A DNA stretch of 64,000 nucleotides, from NCBI GenBank assembly GCA_964019415.1, contig OZ025879.1, positions 5,897,368 through 5,961,367 of the forward strand. Reading direction: 5' to 3'. Position 1 is the first letter of the stretch; every line of letters begins with the position of its first letter. The stretch is from Ianthella basta (taxonomy: Eukaryota; Porifera; Demospongiae; Verongiida; Ianthellidae). Under the pieces are notes generated by a model, which did no database searches, was not told the origin of the DNA, and saw only the letters and a program-made list of their open reading frames with translations. A program made the translations under genes and the position numbers. Shown piece after piece: positions 28,701 through 38,315 of the stretch.

Positions 28701-31700
28701 ATAACAAGTAACAACAGTTTATCAGTTCCCCTCTGTCATGCAACTCATTTAAACCTATTCAACGGACAATGTCGTAATAACGGGAAGGTGTATGTATAGA
28801 CTCACATACACATGTTAGTCAATTATGATAATCTTTAGTTAAACGTACAGTATGTGGCAGCTGCTATATTTTGTTCAAAGTTGTCTAGTGAATCTGTATT
28901 GAAAATGAAGCAACAAAGTGTTTTATGGAAGGGAACGAATAATGCCTGCCGAGAGCAGCCTAATTGGAATCTTGAGTTGGTTTTATCCTTATTGTGTGTA
29001 TCTTCTTGTGCTGCATTCTGCAGTGAACACAACCCTGCAGCCACCTTCCTCCATCACACAAGGAGCTACCTCAACCACAACAGTGAGTGTCTCCTGGTCC
29101 CGAGCGTCAGGTGCTGCAGGATACTATGTGAGCTATCAGAGACAGGACCTTGGAACTCCCCCAGTGGTGACTCCACAGTATGAGAGGATTGTGGGAGGAG
29201 ACAACACTAGTGTCACACTGAGTGGTCTGGAACCAGGAACAACCTACAGGATCAGAGTGTGGTCCACAGATGGGACATCAGTCAGTAGTGGGGCAGGAGA
29301 GGTGGATGTGACAACAATGGAAAGTGGTGAGCAATTTGTAGGGAAAGACAAATATTAGACTATGCACCAAATCACTTCAACAGCCAGCCATTTTGTTCAG
29401 ATTGATTGAATTTACAGTTAGCAGATTAGGTTAAATGGAAAAGTGGTAAACCATTGAACAGTGCACTCAATTGTCATTACTTCTCTATGCACTGTAACAC
29501 TTGCATGAACAGTTATTTTCAGTATTGTGCATTGGCCTTCTTTACTATGACAATTGCATATACGTAGATATAATGAATTATCTTGCCAATTTCATTTCGA
29601 ATTCATTTGTTAAGCGAGTATCCTTTCATTATACTCATATTTCTATCCTGACAGAGCTATAAACATGTACGTACATGCGTATACCAACCGATCAGTACGG
29701 TAGCCTCAACTGCTTCAAATTTTATTATTGTTATTGTTATCTTCAGCACTTGCACACTTGCTCTTGGGTGTTTTCTTCGATGTAAGTGGTTGACCTACGT
29801 ATAACTTAGCAGCCTGTGGATGGGCCAATTTATAACATTTCAACCTGAGAACTGGTCAGTAAGAGAGAAAGCTTGGTGTACATAACTTCATCTCTAGATT
29901 ATGCAGTAGATGTGCGTTTGTTTGAGTTCCTGCATGATTGCACAGCTTATGTACGTACAAGATGAGGCTACACCTCTCCACTTAAATCATGCTGAAACAG
30001 CCATGCCTAAGGGTTGCTAACTAGTAGTAATAACCCTGACCTTGGCCTGTAACCAATGCATGTATCTACGGTTAACAGTAAGTGTGATGTCATTAAAATG
30101 GCTACATTATACAAAGATGAATTATTCACTCAGTTGCAATCATGATAGTGGAGCAGATGTAATGAGAGACCATCAAAATGGAGCAAAGTACGTACAATAT
30201 TTTACTCCTGGACCATCTACATTAGCTCCAAAGAGTGAGCTGTGAATAGTAGAGAAGCTTCAAAACTTTGTCACAGTCCTTATCTAAAGTCAACCACTAT
30301 TTCAGACCATACACTGCACACTGAGTTTGTTATTGCCTCTATTTACCACTGTGTATGCCTGTACTCATGTATATATCGTCAGTTCCCCCATCTTAATCAC
30401 ACTTTTGTCCACTACTGATCCCACAGCCCCCACCCCACCACGCATGCTTACCACAACTGGTGAACCAAGTGGAAGTACCATTGAACTGAACTGGCTCCCC
30501 CCACTCCACCCTAATGGAGCCATCCACTATGAGATTGAGTATGAACCAGCAGTCACACCTGGAGGCCCAGTGAATGCAGGAAACAGTAGCGCTAGCAGCC
30601 CTAGGCCTTACTTCACTCTGACACTGCCCAATGAGTTCCTGACCTACAATGTCACAGTAGCAGCTGTCAACACACAAGGGCAAGTACAAAGCAGTGTTAT
30701 TACAGTGTGTCCAGGGCAGAATAGTCAGCAAGGTGCGCAGTATATGGTACTTGCATACAGTATTTGTTGCATTCATGAATTCGAAGCTAGTAATGACAGT
30801 AAATTAATCATGATCAACACCCCCTAATCTTTCATAGTATGAGTATAGTGCTGTATGGGATGTTGGTAGTATTAGTCATTGATGATTATTCTACTCTTAT
30901 TTTAAGGCCCTCACTGAATATACGGCATACTGTATGGGCATACAGCTACATGGAGAATTACTTTACTTCTGCTATCTTTAAATGGGCTGTTTTGTTCAAA
31001 TGTTCATTCATGTTACTGTAAAGAAAGGCATTTACTTGTAGAAATTCCAATTCATTTATTCAGTGGTGCAATTTCACTGTGAGTCTTGTGTCTGGTGTGA
31101 CTATCTACATACACACCAGTTCAAATGCATAGGGTGTATTTGCTTTTATTTGCTTAAGTGTTTCAAACGCATTATCTGCTGAGGGGATGTTGCATAGATA
31201 TGTGGTCATATCTCACAGTTATTTTTGTTTAGGTGCATAATTGGTTATCTATATTGTCATGCTCTGTATGCATATAGTTATCTAAAATGGTATATTTCTC
31301 TCACTGCACAGCACTTCAGCCTCCAAGTGGTATAGCTGTCACTGCAAATGGTTGTGACTCTGCTATGGTGTCTTGGAATGCACAGCAGTCCAGAATGTGT
31401 GATGTTGTGATAGTAAGCTACAGTGTGAGGTACCGGCTGACAGGAAGCAGTGGTGGCTATGAGACAGTGTCTACATCCAGTACCAGTGTTACATTGGAGG
31501 GCTTAATACCTAATGCAGAGTATGATGTCGAAGTGGCAACTGTTGACTCCAACACAGTCATGAGTGCATACTCAGCAGTCACCCAGCTTAGTATGCAAGG
31601 TAATTCTTTTATGTGTAGTAGTAGTGTCCTGTTTCATGTTGTACGTAGTGTTCCATGCATTTTCACCAAATAGCATAGCAAACTACAGCGTAAGGTACCG

Positions 31701-34700
31701 ACTGACAAATGGCACTGGTGACTATACCACAGTGTATACAGCAAGTACCAGTATTACTCTGCAAGGCTTAGTACCTAATGCAGGGTACAATGTGTCACTG
31801 GCAGGCATCAACTCATGCATGCGGAGGCACAAGTGCATTTACAGTAGTAATATTCACTTTGAATGGTATGTAACTATGTATTTAGCATGCACACCATTTC
31901 ATCAATTTCACTGTTCTGGAAGGAAAATTGGTTTTGACAGCAGCTATATACACTATGTATACAGGTGGCATGGCAATTTTCATTATTGTCTTTCGGGTTA
32001 ATTGTAATGTGTACCTGTAGGTTCCCTGACAAGCTTTTATTCTCTTTTTCATTTGTTGAGCTCTTTCTGGTGACAAGGGTATTCTCTCTCAGGCTTTTCT
32101 TGGGTGCCCAAGTGCTGAGTGATCTAAGTCCTTGCAGATGTCATTGGGCAATATTTAAATATCCAAATGCGTTCTCTAACCTAATCAACATTGTCTCCCC
32201 TCTCTCCTCTGACAATGTCCACGTCATTGGTTACCTATAATTGATAATGCAATAAGCAAGTAATTACCTATGATGATGCAATAAGCCAACTAGAAAGAAC
32301 AATCAAATTCTACTTAATAGGGGGTATCCGATGTGAACTGAAGGAATAATTCACAGCAACAAGAGCATACTACTGCAAGATTTAAAAAGCTATGATGACA
32401 TCATATAAACTTCCTGCGCATCCGTCTGCATGCAACATACATACGTGTATGCATGGGATTTATTGTCACAAACACACTGCCTGCATGCCATGTAAATCAA
32501 CAGGATTTAGAATTACGAGCAAAGTATCAATTGAAATGCTTGTCTGAGATTTAGAATCATTGTTTAGAAGTGCATTTACCATGGCAACGGGATCTGTATT
32601 GCAGGTCATGAAAATGCATGTACTCATGGATGGTATGTGTTTGCATGGCTACAACCAAACTATGTTGTATGGTATATGGTTCTCTTACTATGTTAATGTG
32701 TATACAGTCACAGAATCATTATACTGTGGCATTTTTAATAATATTCTCACTGTTACTCTTTTACAGCAATTCTTCCTCCAATGGATGTATCAGTTCAGGA
32801 TGGTACTGAATGTTATACTTCTGTGGTGTCATGGGTTCCTCCCCAGCCTGTGTGCGGAGATGTAATAGTAGGAAACTACAGTGTGAGGTACAGACTGATG
32901 AATGGTGGTGCTTTTACTACAGTGGATTCACCAAGTACAAGTGTTACACTGCAAGGTCTAATGGTTAACACAGAGTACAGTGTGTCAGTGGCTGCCATCA
33001 GCTCAAGCGGAATCATCAGTGCATTCACAAGAACAACCCAGTTTGTGCTGCAAGGTGACTTGTATAATTATCTATAACTTAGCTACACAGAAAATGTCTC
33101 TTGGCCAGAAAGGTTGCTGAAACATATCTATATTTAGATGTTCTGCTGCATTTGCTTCTTGAACGAGTCCTAACTCCCACATCCTTAATTCTAATTTTGT
33201 TATTCTTTGCAGAGCCCACACCTCCAACAGGTGTGATGTTTGAAATAACTGGCATTGACACTGCTGTGGTGTCTTGGGCAGCCTCCCAGTCCATGTGTGA
33301 TGGTGTGATAGGGAACTACAGTGTGAGGTACCAACTGAGGAGTGTCGCTTGTGCCATTTTCACAGTGTACACAAATGAAACCAGTGTCACTTTGAGAGGC
33401 TTGATACCTAATGCAGAGTATAGTGTGTTTGTAGCTGCCATCAACTCAAGGGGAGATGTGAGTTTGTTCTCTGGTGAGACATCTTTTGCTGTGAGCATGT
33501 CCACAGCTAATCCCTCAGGCTCTTCTCAAGGTATGTACATACTGTATAGTTGTACTATAATAATTTGACTTGCTACATGATGATTGTCACCTTTGTATAT
33601 TTGCCTGCTATACATATTTGTGTCAATAATGTGGTCCATGTATTCATAGTAGACTGAACTGAGCAAATGAACAACAAGAGTGGTGTGAGTATTTGAGAAA
33701 AGGGGTACTTCATGCTTTTTGTCGTTTTAGTTTGAGTTAGTGGTACTGTGCAGCTCACAGTTAATGAGCTCTCTGTTGCACTTCATAGCATTTCAATAGC
33801 TGCTTCTATTCCCAAGATATGCTTGCTCAAATTATGGAAATGCACTCAGTGTGATTATATTATACAGATGCAAAAATGTCTCATAACACTTTCAATATTT
33901 TATCCGTAAATGTGGTGACGGCATAACTGTTCTTCTGGTTTGAAGCACAGGAAAGGACTACGGGTTTTGATCTCGGTCAAGATGTTGGGATGATACCACA
34001 GGTACAAAAGACACAAAAAGTCAAGTTTACTGAAAACATTGCTTGTTTGCATGTTTTCATCCGTAATGACAATGGTCCAAAGTGCCTCCATTTCTCAAAT
34101 CTGCTCATAATTTTTATTACTTACCACTCTGAATTCGTTATTCCTTAGTTACATTTTATTAAGGTAAAATTGACAAGTGTGTACCTGGTTGTCTTGTGTA
34201 GCCAATGCAGTCCTCACCATATCATTTATAGAATTAATGCCATCATCAATCAATGTGTAAAGAAGGGCTCTGGCTAACAGCCTATATACCTATTTTGTTC
34301 TGAGCCACAAGAACTTGGTGTCTCATGAATACGCAGTTGTCGTGGAAATCATACTTTTCATACTGTTCTAACAGAGAATTCATGGTGTGGAGACAGTCAG
34401 ATCCTTCTATCCCTGAACTAACTATAAACACACACACACAGACTTTCCTACCACATCTCACGACTTTCACTCGCGTAAATTGAGGAAGCTTCAAGATGGA
34501 GTTTAGGGTGGTAATCCTACTTCCACAGTGCTATCGCAGCAGCATACTGGAAGATTGCAGAGACTATGATAAAACAAACAGCAGCCTTTAGCCTCATGCA
34601 GTTCCATACGTGTGCTGATTGTCTTTTCAGGATTTGAGGGATTGAACTGTCAACACAGTTCTGTGCACAGTTCCTGTTTAGAATGTGTGTCACAGTATGA

Positions 34701-35510
34701 ATAGGATTTTCCATGACAATTGAATGTATACTAATTAATGAGCCACTAAACTGGAGGCATAAGGTGTTGACCAGATCTCTTCTCATCCGTTCATGATGTA
34801 ATATTAAGAATGGCAAGAAGTGGTTGAGCTATGTAAGACAATGGGCCTGGTTCATGCCCATTAGCGGGTACCGCAAAATTGTTGTGCTAAGAGTTCACAT
34901 CACAGTAATTATTGTAGCTGCTTGCATTGTGTAGCCTTTCACTGTGCCATCATGATCAAGTGTTCATTGGTTCTAGAGGTCTGTTTCTGCCATGTGTTTT
35001 GTATGGATTTCTGTCTTAAATACTCTTATCTTCCCAGCTAATGTCTGTGTGGGTGCTGCTGTTGGCAGTTTCCTTGGAGGTGTCCTGTTAACAGCAGCTA
35101 TTGCAGGTGTTGTTGCTGGTGTTGTCTTATTCATCACTAAGCGAAAATTCACTGCGAAGCTTGAGTGAGTCCAAAGCACGAGATTTCTCTCATTATCCGC
35201 AAGCTACCTAAAACTGAGTACAGTGCAGTTTGTTTGTACAGAAAACAGTGAGTGTCTTTATGAAGCTAGTACCTGCATGGCCAATACTCTTCCTATATAT
35301 CTATGTACATGCTTACATAATTATTATATACAAAGATCCAAATACACATACAGAATTCTATGTCTTTGTGTGTCCCCCTACAGCAAGCCTGATACTCAGC
35401 TGTACGTAGATCCACATGTACAGCTCCAGGACAACCCAGCTTATGAGACAGCTGGTACAACTACTGCAAATGTTGTGAATAGGGAGGAGGTTTATGAAAC
35501 TTATCAGTAA
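19556..35510 (+). CDS. Gene 2: Ig/FN3 receptor with short tyrosine tail
   Basis: Joined exons: 19556-19604, 19742-19774, 23520-23813, 26934-27335, 29024-29326, 30427-30732, 31312-31599, 32767-33054, 33213-33530, 35038-35164, 35384-35510. All are GT-AG with compatible phases (2535 bases, 844 aa plus stop). Order: signal peptide, Ig (28-125), cysteine-rich Ig-like (126-259), five FN3 domains (260-760), membrane helix (about 763-790), tail of about 45 residues. It shares its first five coding exons with genes 1 and 3 but has no phosphatase domain. The tail carries YVDP, NPAYET and YETY. Inferred role: an adhesion or recognition receptor that signals by recruiting SH2 or PTB proteins. Ligand and pathway are unknown. 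Confidence 0.88.
20029..20512 (-). mobile_element. SINE-like insertion with GAA tail in gene 2 intron 2
   Basis: Comparison with the homologous introns of gene 3 (near 38577 and 43917) shows about 484 extra bases here. The insert is flanked by CTATGT at 20023-20028 and 20507-20512, a probable target-site duplication. On the minus strand it starts with a GT run and ends in (GAA)n, like a retroposed element with a simple-repeat tail. It is GC-rich and contains an open frame of 114 codons that I do not recognise; this could be a SINE or a retroposed piece of a gene. Confidence 0.6.
20513..23519. other. Gene 2 intron 2, remainder
   Basis: Parts are homologous to gene 3 flanks (for example 21505-21735 with 39090-39190, 40000-40065, 44370-44480 and 46430-46490). 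A perfect 16-bp hairpin lies at 21575-21590/21597-21612. Near 22840-22880 a GTCA/TGAC stem followed by GAAATGTTGGC resembles the ends of the Penelope-like elements seen later, as a weak remnant. No exon is seen. Confidence 0.45.
21575..21612. repeat. 16-bp perfect hairpin
   Basis: Arms 21575-21590 and 21597-21612 are exact complements with a 6-base loop. The corresponding gene 3 sites at about 39160 and 44440 lack it. Confidence 0.85.
23520..23813 (+). CDS. Gene 2 exon 3: Ig domain
   Basis: A 294-base phase 1-1 exon with Ig Cys (LVCRVV), Trp (YEWTC), the loop Cys pair (TCPGGYC) and a final YNCTV. It is very close to the gene 3 Ig exon; gene 1 differs more in the last third. One N-x-T site is visible (N-C-T). 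Confidence 0.9.
24440..25060 (-). mobile_element. Ty3/Gypsy reverse transcriptase fossil
   Basis: The minus strand reads, with several stops, DVFSSSKADLGQTSVVHHEI, then VQQLLKEMHEEDVIQW, LLVTKKDETTGVCVD, LDKLAG and STLDLVSGYCQVKVAKSDRD, ending near TAFLTTEHLFEY. The order and wording match the N-terminal half of Ty3/Gypsy reverse transcriptase. At least five in-frame stops show that it is dead. Minus-strand sequence to about 25930 may be the rest of pol or gag, but I cannot identify it. It lies in gene 2 intron 3. Confidence 0.8.
25968..26500. mobile_element. Pogo/Tigger-like MITE with TA target duplication
   Basis: The element begins CAGTGGAACCCC and ends GGGGTTCCACTG, and TA flanks it on both sides (25966-25967 and 26501-26502). 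Internal copies of the GTGTCCGCA motif occur near both ends. There is no transposase. Terminal repeats of this wording and a TA duplication are typical of Tc1/mariner-pogo derived miniature elements. Confidence 0.85.
26934..27335 (+). CDS. Gene 2 exon 4: cysteine-rich Ig-like domain
   Basis: A 402-base phase 1-1 exon homologous to 7751-8158, with LRVFFPWNSFVTN, CYGG, VTWHN, a Cys-rich insert (CVVPCLDCGGRC) and QDLECRV. The number and spacing of insert cysteines differ from gene 1. Confidence 0.85.
27336..29023. other. Gene 2 intron 4
   Basis: No exon is recognised. A run of about 20 G (28017-28036) followed by further G blocks is a candidate G-quadruplex. Segments around 27600-27880 and 28100-29000 are homologous to the matching gene 3 intron (51540-51690 and 54730-55560). 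Confidence 0.5.
29024..29326 (+). CDS. Gene 2 exon 5: FN3 domain 1
   Basis: A 303-base phase 1-1 exon with VSVSWSRASG, YYVSYQRQD and TTYRIRVWSTDG. Near-identical to the FN3 exons of genes 1 and 3. Confidence 0.9.
30427..30732 (+). CDS. Gene 2 exon 6: FN3 domain 2
   Basis: A 306-base phase 1-1 exon. FN3 hallmarks: Pro-rich start (APTPPRML), ELNWLPPLHPNGAIHYEIEY and YNVTVAAVN. It carries an N-x-S/T site before the SSASSP loop. The gene 3 copy at 57623-57916 is four codons shorter in this loop. Confidence 0.9.
31312..31599 (+). CDS. Gene 2 exon 7: FN3 domain 3
   Basis: A 288-base phase 1-1 exon with QPPSGIAVTANG, MVSWNAQQS, YSVRYRLTGS and YDVEVATV. Gene 3 has the same domain at 63701-63988. 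Confidence 0.9.
31679..31853 (+). pseudogene. Truncated, frameshifted FN3 exon
   Basis: The sequence after an AG at 31677 reads NYSVRYRLTNGTGDYTTV and LVPNAGYNVSLAGINS, the second half of an FN3 domain like its neighbours. The first half (A-C strands) is missing and the end is out of frame (the GTSAFT part lies in another frame). It is probably a dead FN3 exon skipped in the mRNA. Confidence 0.75.
32767..33054 (+). CDS. Gene 2 exon 8: FN3 domain 4
   Basis: A 288-base phase 1-1 exon with VVSWVPPQPVCGD, NYSVRYRLMNGG and YSVSVAAISS. It belongs to the same FN3 subtype as exons 7 and 9, with a conserved Cys after the B-strand Trp. Confidence 0.9.
33213..33530 (+). CDS. Gene 2 exon 9: FN3 domain 5 and membrane-proximal linker
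   Basis: A 318-base phase 1-1 exon with PTPPTGVMFEITG, VVSWAASQSMCDG, NYSVRYQL and YSVFVAAINS. It ends with a short Ser-rich linker (STANPSGSSQ) before the membrane exon. Confidence 0.9.
33531..35037. other. Gene 2 intron 9
   Basis: 1.5 kb without a recognisable exon, repeat or transposon. Confidence 0.4.
35038..35164 (+). CDS. Gene 2 exon 10: transmembrane helix
   Basis: The exon joins in phase 1 and encodes VCVGAAVGSFLGGVLLTAAI continuing to AGVVAGVVLFITKRKF. The Gly/Ala-rich helix of about 28 residues with a basic stop-transfer is clear. Gly-x-x-x-Gly spacings in the helix could favour dimer packing. It ends in phase 2 at GTGAGT. Confidence 0.88.
35384..35510 (+). CDS. Gene 2 exon 11: cytoplasmic tail with NPxY
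   Basis: The exon starts after CCCCCTACAG and ends at TAA 35508-35510. The tail has four tyrosines in three motifs: TQLYVDP, QDNPAYETAG and EEVYETYQ at the very end. NPxY motifs are known for PTB-domain docking and endocytosis; the others could be SH2 sites. No kinase or phosphatase domain follows. Confidence 0.85.
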
Positions 35511-35942
35511 CTCAACAGTATTGAATTTGTATACGCATAATGTGTGAGTTGGATTTGCTCTATACATCAGTTAATAATTGTATGCCGTGAAAGTAATTGC
35601 ACAATCCTGTATGTAGTTAAGGATAGGGCTAAAAGGTACATTACGATGTTATAATTATACACCCTAATCATATCATACCAGATACACATAATTATGCTTG
35701 CATGCACAGAGGACCGAAGCGAGGTTATAGCAGCAGGGATCACATGGGATGCTCATTGCATAGAAAGGTTATTCAGTTTTATACCATAATGGCCTGTACA
35801 TGTGTTGCTGTAGTCTTCTGTGCTATCACGCTCCAGAACTTGCAGTGGTATACATACCTATATGCACACTGCATGAAATTTAAAAACTCACAGATTCAGA
35901 AATTAATTACACCCCTCCTATGTCCCTCTATGGTGATGTGTG

Positions 35943-35982
<40 letters not shown>

Positions 35983-36815
35983 GTGTATAAGAGAGGATGT
36001 ATAATTATATACTTGTGTGCTTTCAATATTGTGTGTGTGCACATGTGAGCAAGTGAACCACTGTATAGTGTTATTATAGTCAAACTTTGCTGTAGCCTAT
36101 CTTGCTTCTCATCTAACACATGCAGTTCAATATTAATCAGAAGGGCAGTACAGTTTGTACCCATGCTTGCGTGTGTGCACACATGCAATCAGTTATTTTA
36201 ATGAACTCTTACTTCAAACATATGGTACTTTGAAGTAGGCCGGATTATAGCCTTCAAATGAGTCCACTTACATATATACTCAAGAAGAGCATGACAATAT
36301 ATTGGAGGTTTGCACGGGTTGGAGGTATGCACATAACATACACATGAACTGGCCCGGTCCTGTAGCAGGAGGCATTATTTAGTTATAGAGACACTAGTCA
36401 TTGACCTGTAGGCTCATCATTAATGTATGCATGTGCATGCCAATGTACAGCATGCAGTCGCAATTACATACAGCATAACAAGTTAACTTGAATACAAACA
36501 AATTTGTCTTTCAATTGCAATTGTCTTTTGCTCATGGACACACATGCTAGCCATAGGGCCATCACTGTTTGTTCCAGTTCTGTACATCCTCAGGTCAATT
36601 TGATCATGTTTGGCAGCCTTCCAACGATGTGTTGATCTTGATTCAGATATAGTCATTAGAAATAGACAGGCTTATGAAGCTGTGGGCTGACTGGCATGTG
36701 CACAGAATGTTTCTTCTCTGGTGACTGCAAGAGTAGGCTACAAAATGAATAACATTTCAGTCTATGTTTGGAGCATGAAGAAATGTTAAACCTAACATTG
36801 AGAGTAAGTTGTAAT

Positions 36816-37555
36816 GAGTGTACGTAAGTGCTTTACATTGTAATAAAATACAATAATAGATTAACCACAATAATAATACCACATGTACAGATTCTGACAC
36901 ACAGTACTTAAACACTGAATAGTGCTAAAAGTACAGTACACCCTAAATAAGCATGCATGCAAAATGCTAAAACAGAATCGTCAGAGATCAAAACTGATGT
37001 CAACATTAGCACTGTCAGGGAGGGATGCAATCACCGATGCTGCATTTCCGACCTGAATGGCAATGGAGATTCTCTGCAGTAGAAAGGTACATGACCGTGC
37101 TTCCCCAGTAACCATCTTGAGCCGCTAGCCAAGCTCCCTCAGAAAATCCCTGGACTTTGGACCAATGGTACCACAAGTCTCCAGAGCAACTGGCTGGAAA
37201 AGATACATGCTGTCCAGGTGAGCATACTTCTTGGCCTTCTCCTCTTCAGCATGTGCTGCTGCTCCTCCTGGCTCTGTGGCTGCTCTTCGACGGTGCGACT
37301 GACAAAACGTATCGACACATGTGGCATCCCATACTAGATACTTTCCTTGTTCCCAGGGAACCATGGTCATCCCATCAGGACGCTTCCCATCTGCCCAGTG
37401 CAACCCTGAAGGCTCTAGCCGAGAGGGGATTTTCGCAGCTGTGAGAGCGTGTTGGATGAGACTATTCACAGTGTTGTGACACGACAATCTCCCCTGGCTG
37501 AAACGACAACTTAGACCATGTCTGAAAAATTGGTCAACATCACTGCAGTTGTAAT
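36816..37555 (-). mobile_element. 5'-truncated LINE with 9-bp target duplication
   Basis: The insert lies between two copies of AGTTGTAAT (36807-36815 and 37547-37555). Copy B has the empty site at 42967-42975. The minus strand encodes a LINE polyprotein tail (GKRPDGMTMVPWEQGKYLVW and YLFQPVALETCGTIG) from 37595 to 37125. A TAG follows, but the reading continues in the same frame with RLKMVTGEARSC and LLQRISIAIQVGNAA down to 36981. It belongs to the same family as the pieces at 3-314 and 6840-7205. Confidence 0.88.
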
Positions 37556-37869
37556 AAAAATCATAATCATCGAAACTGCATTGCAGCTTTTTCATATGTG
37601 AAACAGTACTAGTTATATATAATTTATATCAAGAATACTCTACTTAATACTATATTCTACTTATATATATACTACTGAATACTTTAGAAATTATTTATAA
37701 TACTGCTCCGAATTTATTCCTTTTCATTGTCAGCTACTATAGCTAGAGCTTGCAAGGAAAATAGTCCCCCGTATACAGATGTCCACACATACACCCACAT
37801 ACATACATACATACACTGTAAGTTTTGACACATCTGCTAAGCTGCATCCAAAATGATAATTACTATGCA

Positions 37870-37994
37870 GTTTGCTTTGTGTTCCCAGCTTTCCACGAAA
37901 GCGAGTATTGCGCAACCGCAACCGCATCGATATCGATGCGGTTGCGGTTGCGCAATACTCACTTTCGTGGAAAGCTTGGGAACACAAAGCAAAC
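37870..37994. repeat. 125-bp near-perfect palindrome upstream of gene 3 exon 1A
   Basis: Arms 37870-37931 and 37932-37994 are inverted copies with one mismatch and one single-base indel and no spacer; the centre is ATCGATATCGAT. Copy B has a single arm only (43264-43325). It ends 113 bases before the ATG at 38108, so it lies in the promoter or leader. Confidence 0.92.
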
Positions 37995-38107
37995 GCGATC
38001 GTGGTCGCTGCGTTTCCTGCCTCGCCCGCGCCCGCGGTCTAAGGAAGTTTAAAATACTTTCGATTCGACGCTTCAACCTCTCCGTGGGCAGGACTAGTGG
38101 CGGTGTC

Positions 38108-38315
38108 ATGCAGAAGACTACCTTCTGCGCGTGCCTGCTTCTCCTCGTGCTGAGCGGTAAGGAACTATTATGGCCACTATTGGTTCATGCTGCTCGTATA
38201 GCGACAAGCTGCAGTGAACACCGCAGTGCGCCTGACACTAACTGCTTGCTGTTACTTTCTTTCGGTTCTGCCCTGTTGGCAGGTTGCAATGTGGCTCAAG
38301 CACAGACCCCACAAG
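38108..38315 (+). CDS. Gene 3 first-exon pair A (signal peptide)
   Basis: ATG at 38108 encodes MQKTTFCACLLLLVLS; the second exon (38283-38315) adds GCNVAQAQTPQ. Phase 1 donors at both exons fit the Ig exon at 48636. Both copies A and B are intact, so either could be used. Confidence 0.8.

Noticed and set aside
35223..35330. Possible extra small exon between the membrane and tail exons of gene 2
   Set aside because: No acceptor/donor pair keeps the phase 2 frame; the direct join 35164 to 35384 reads through cleanly.
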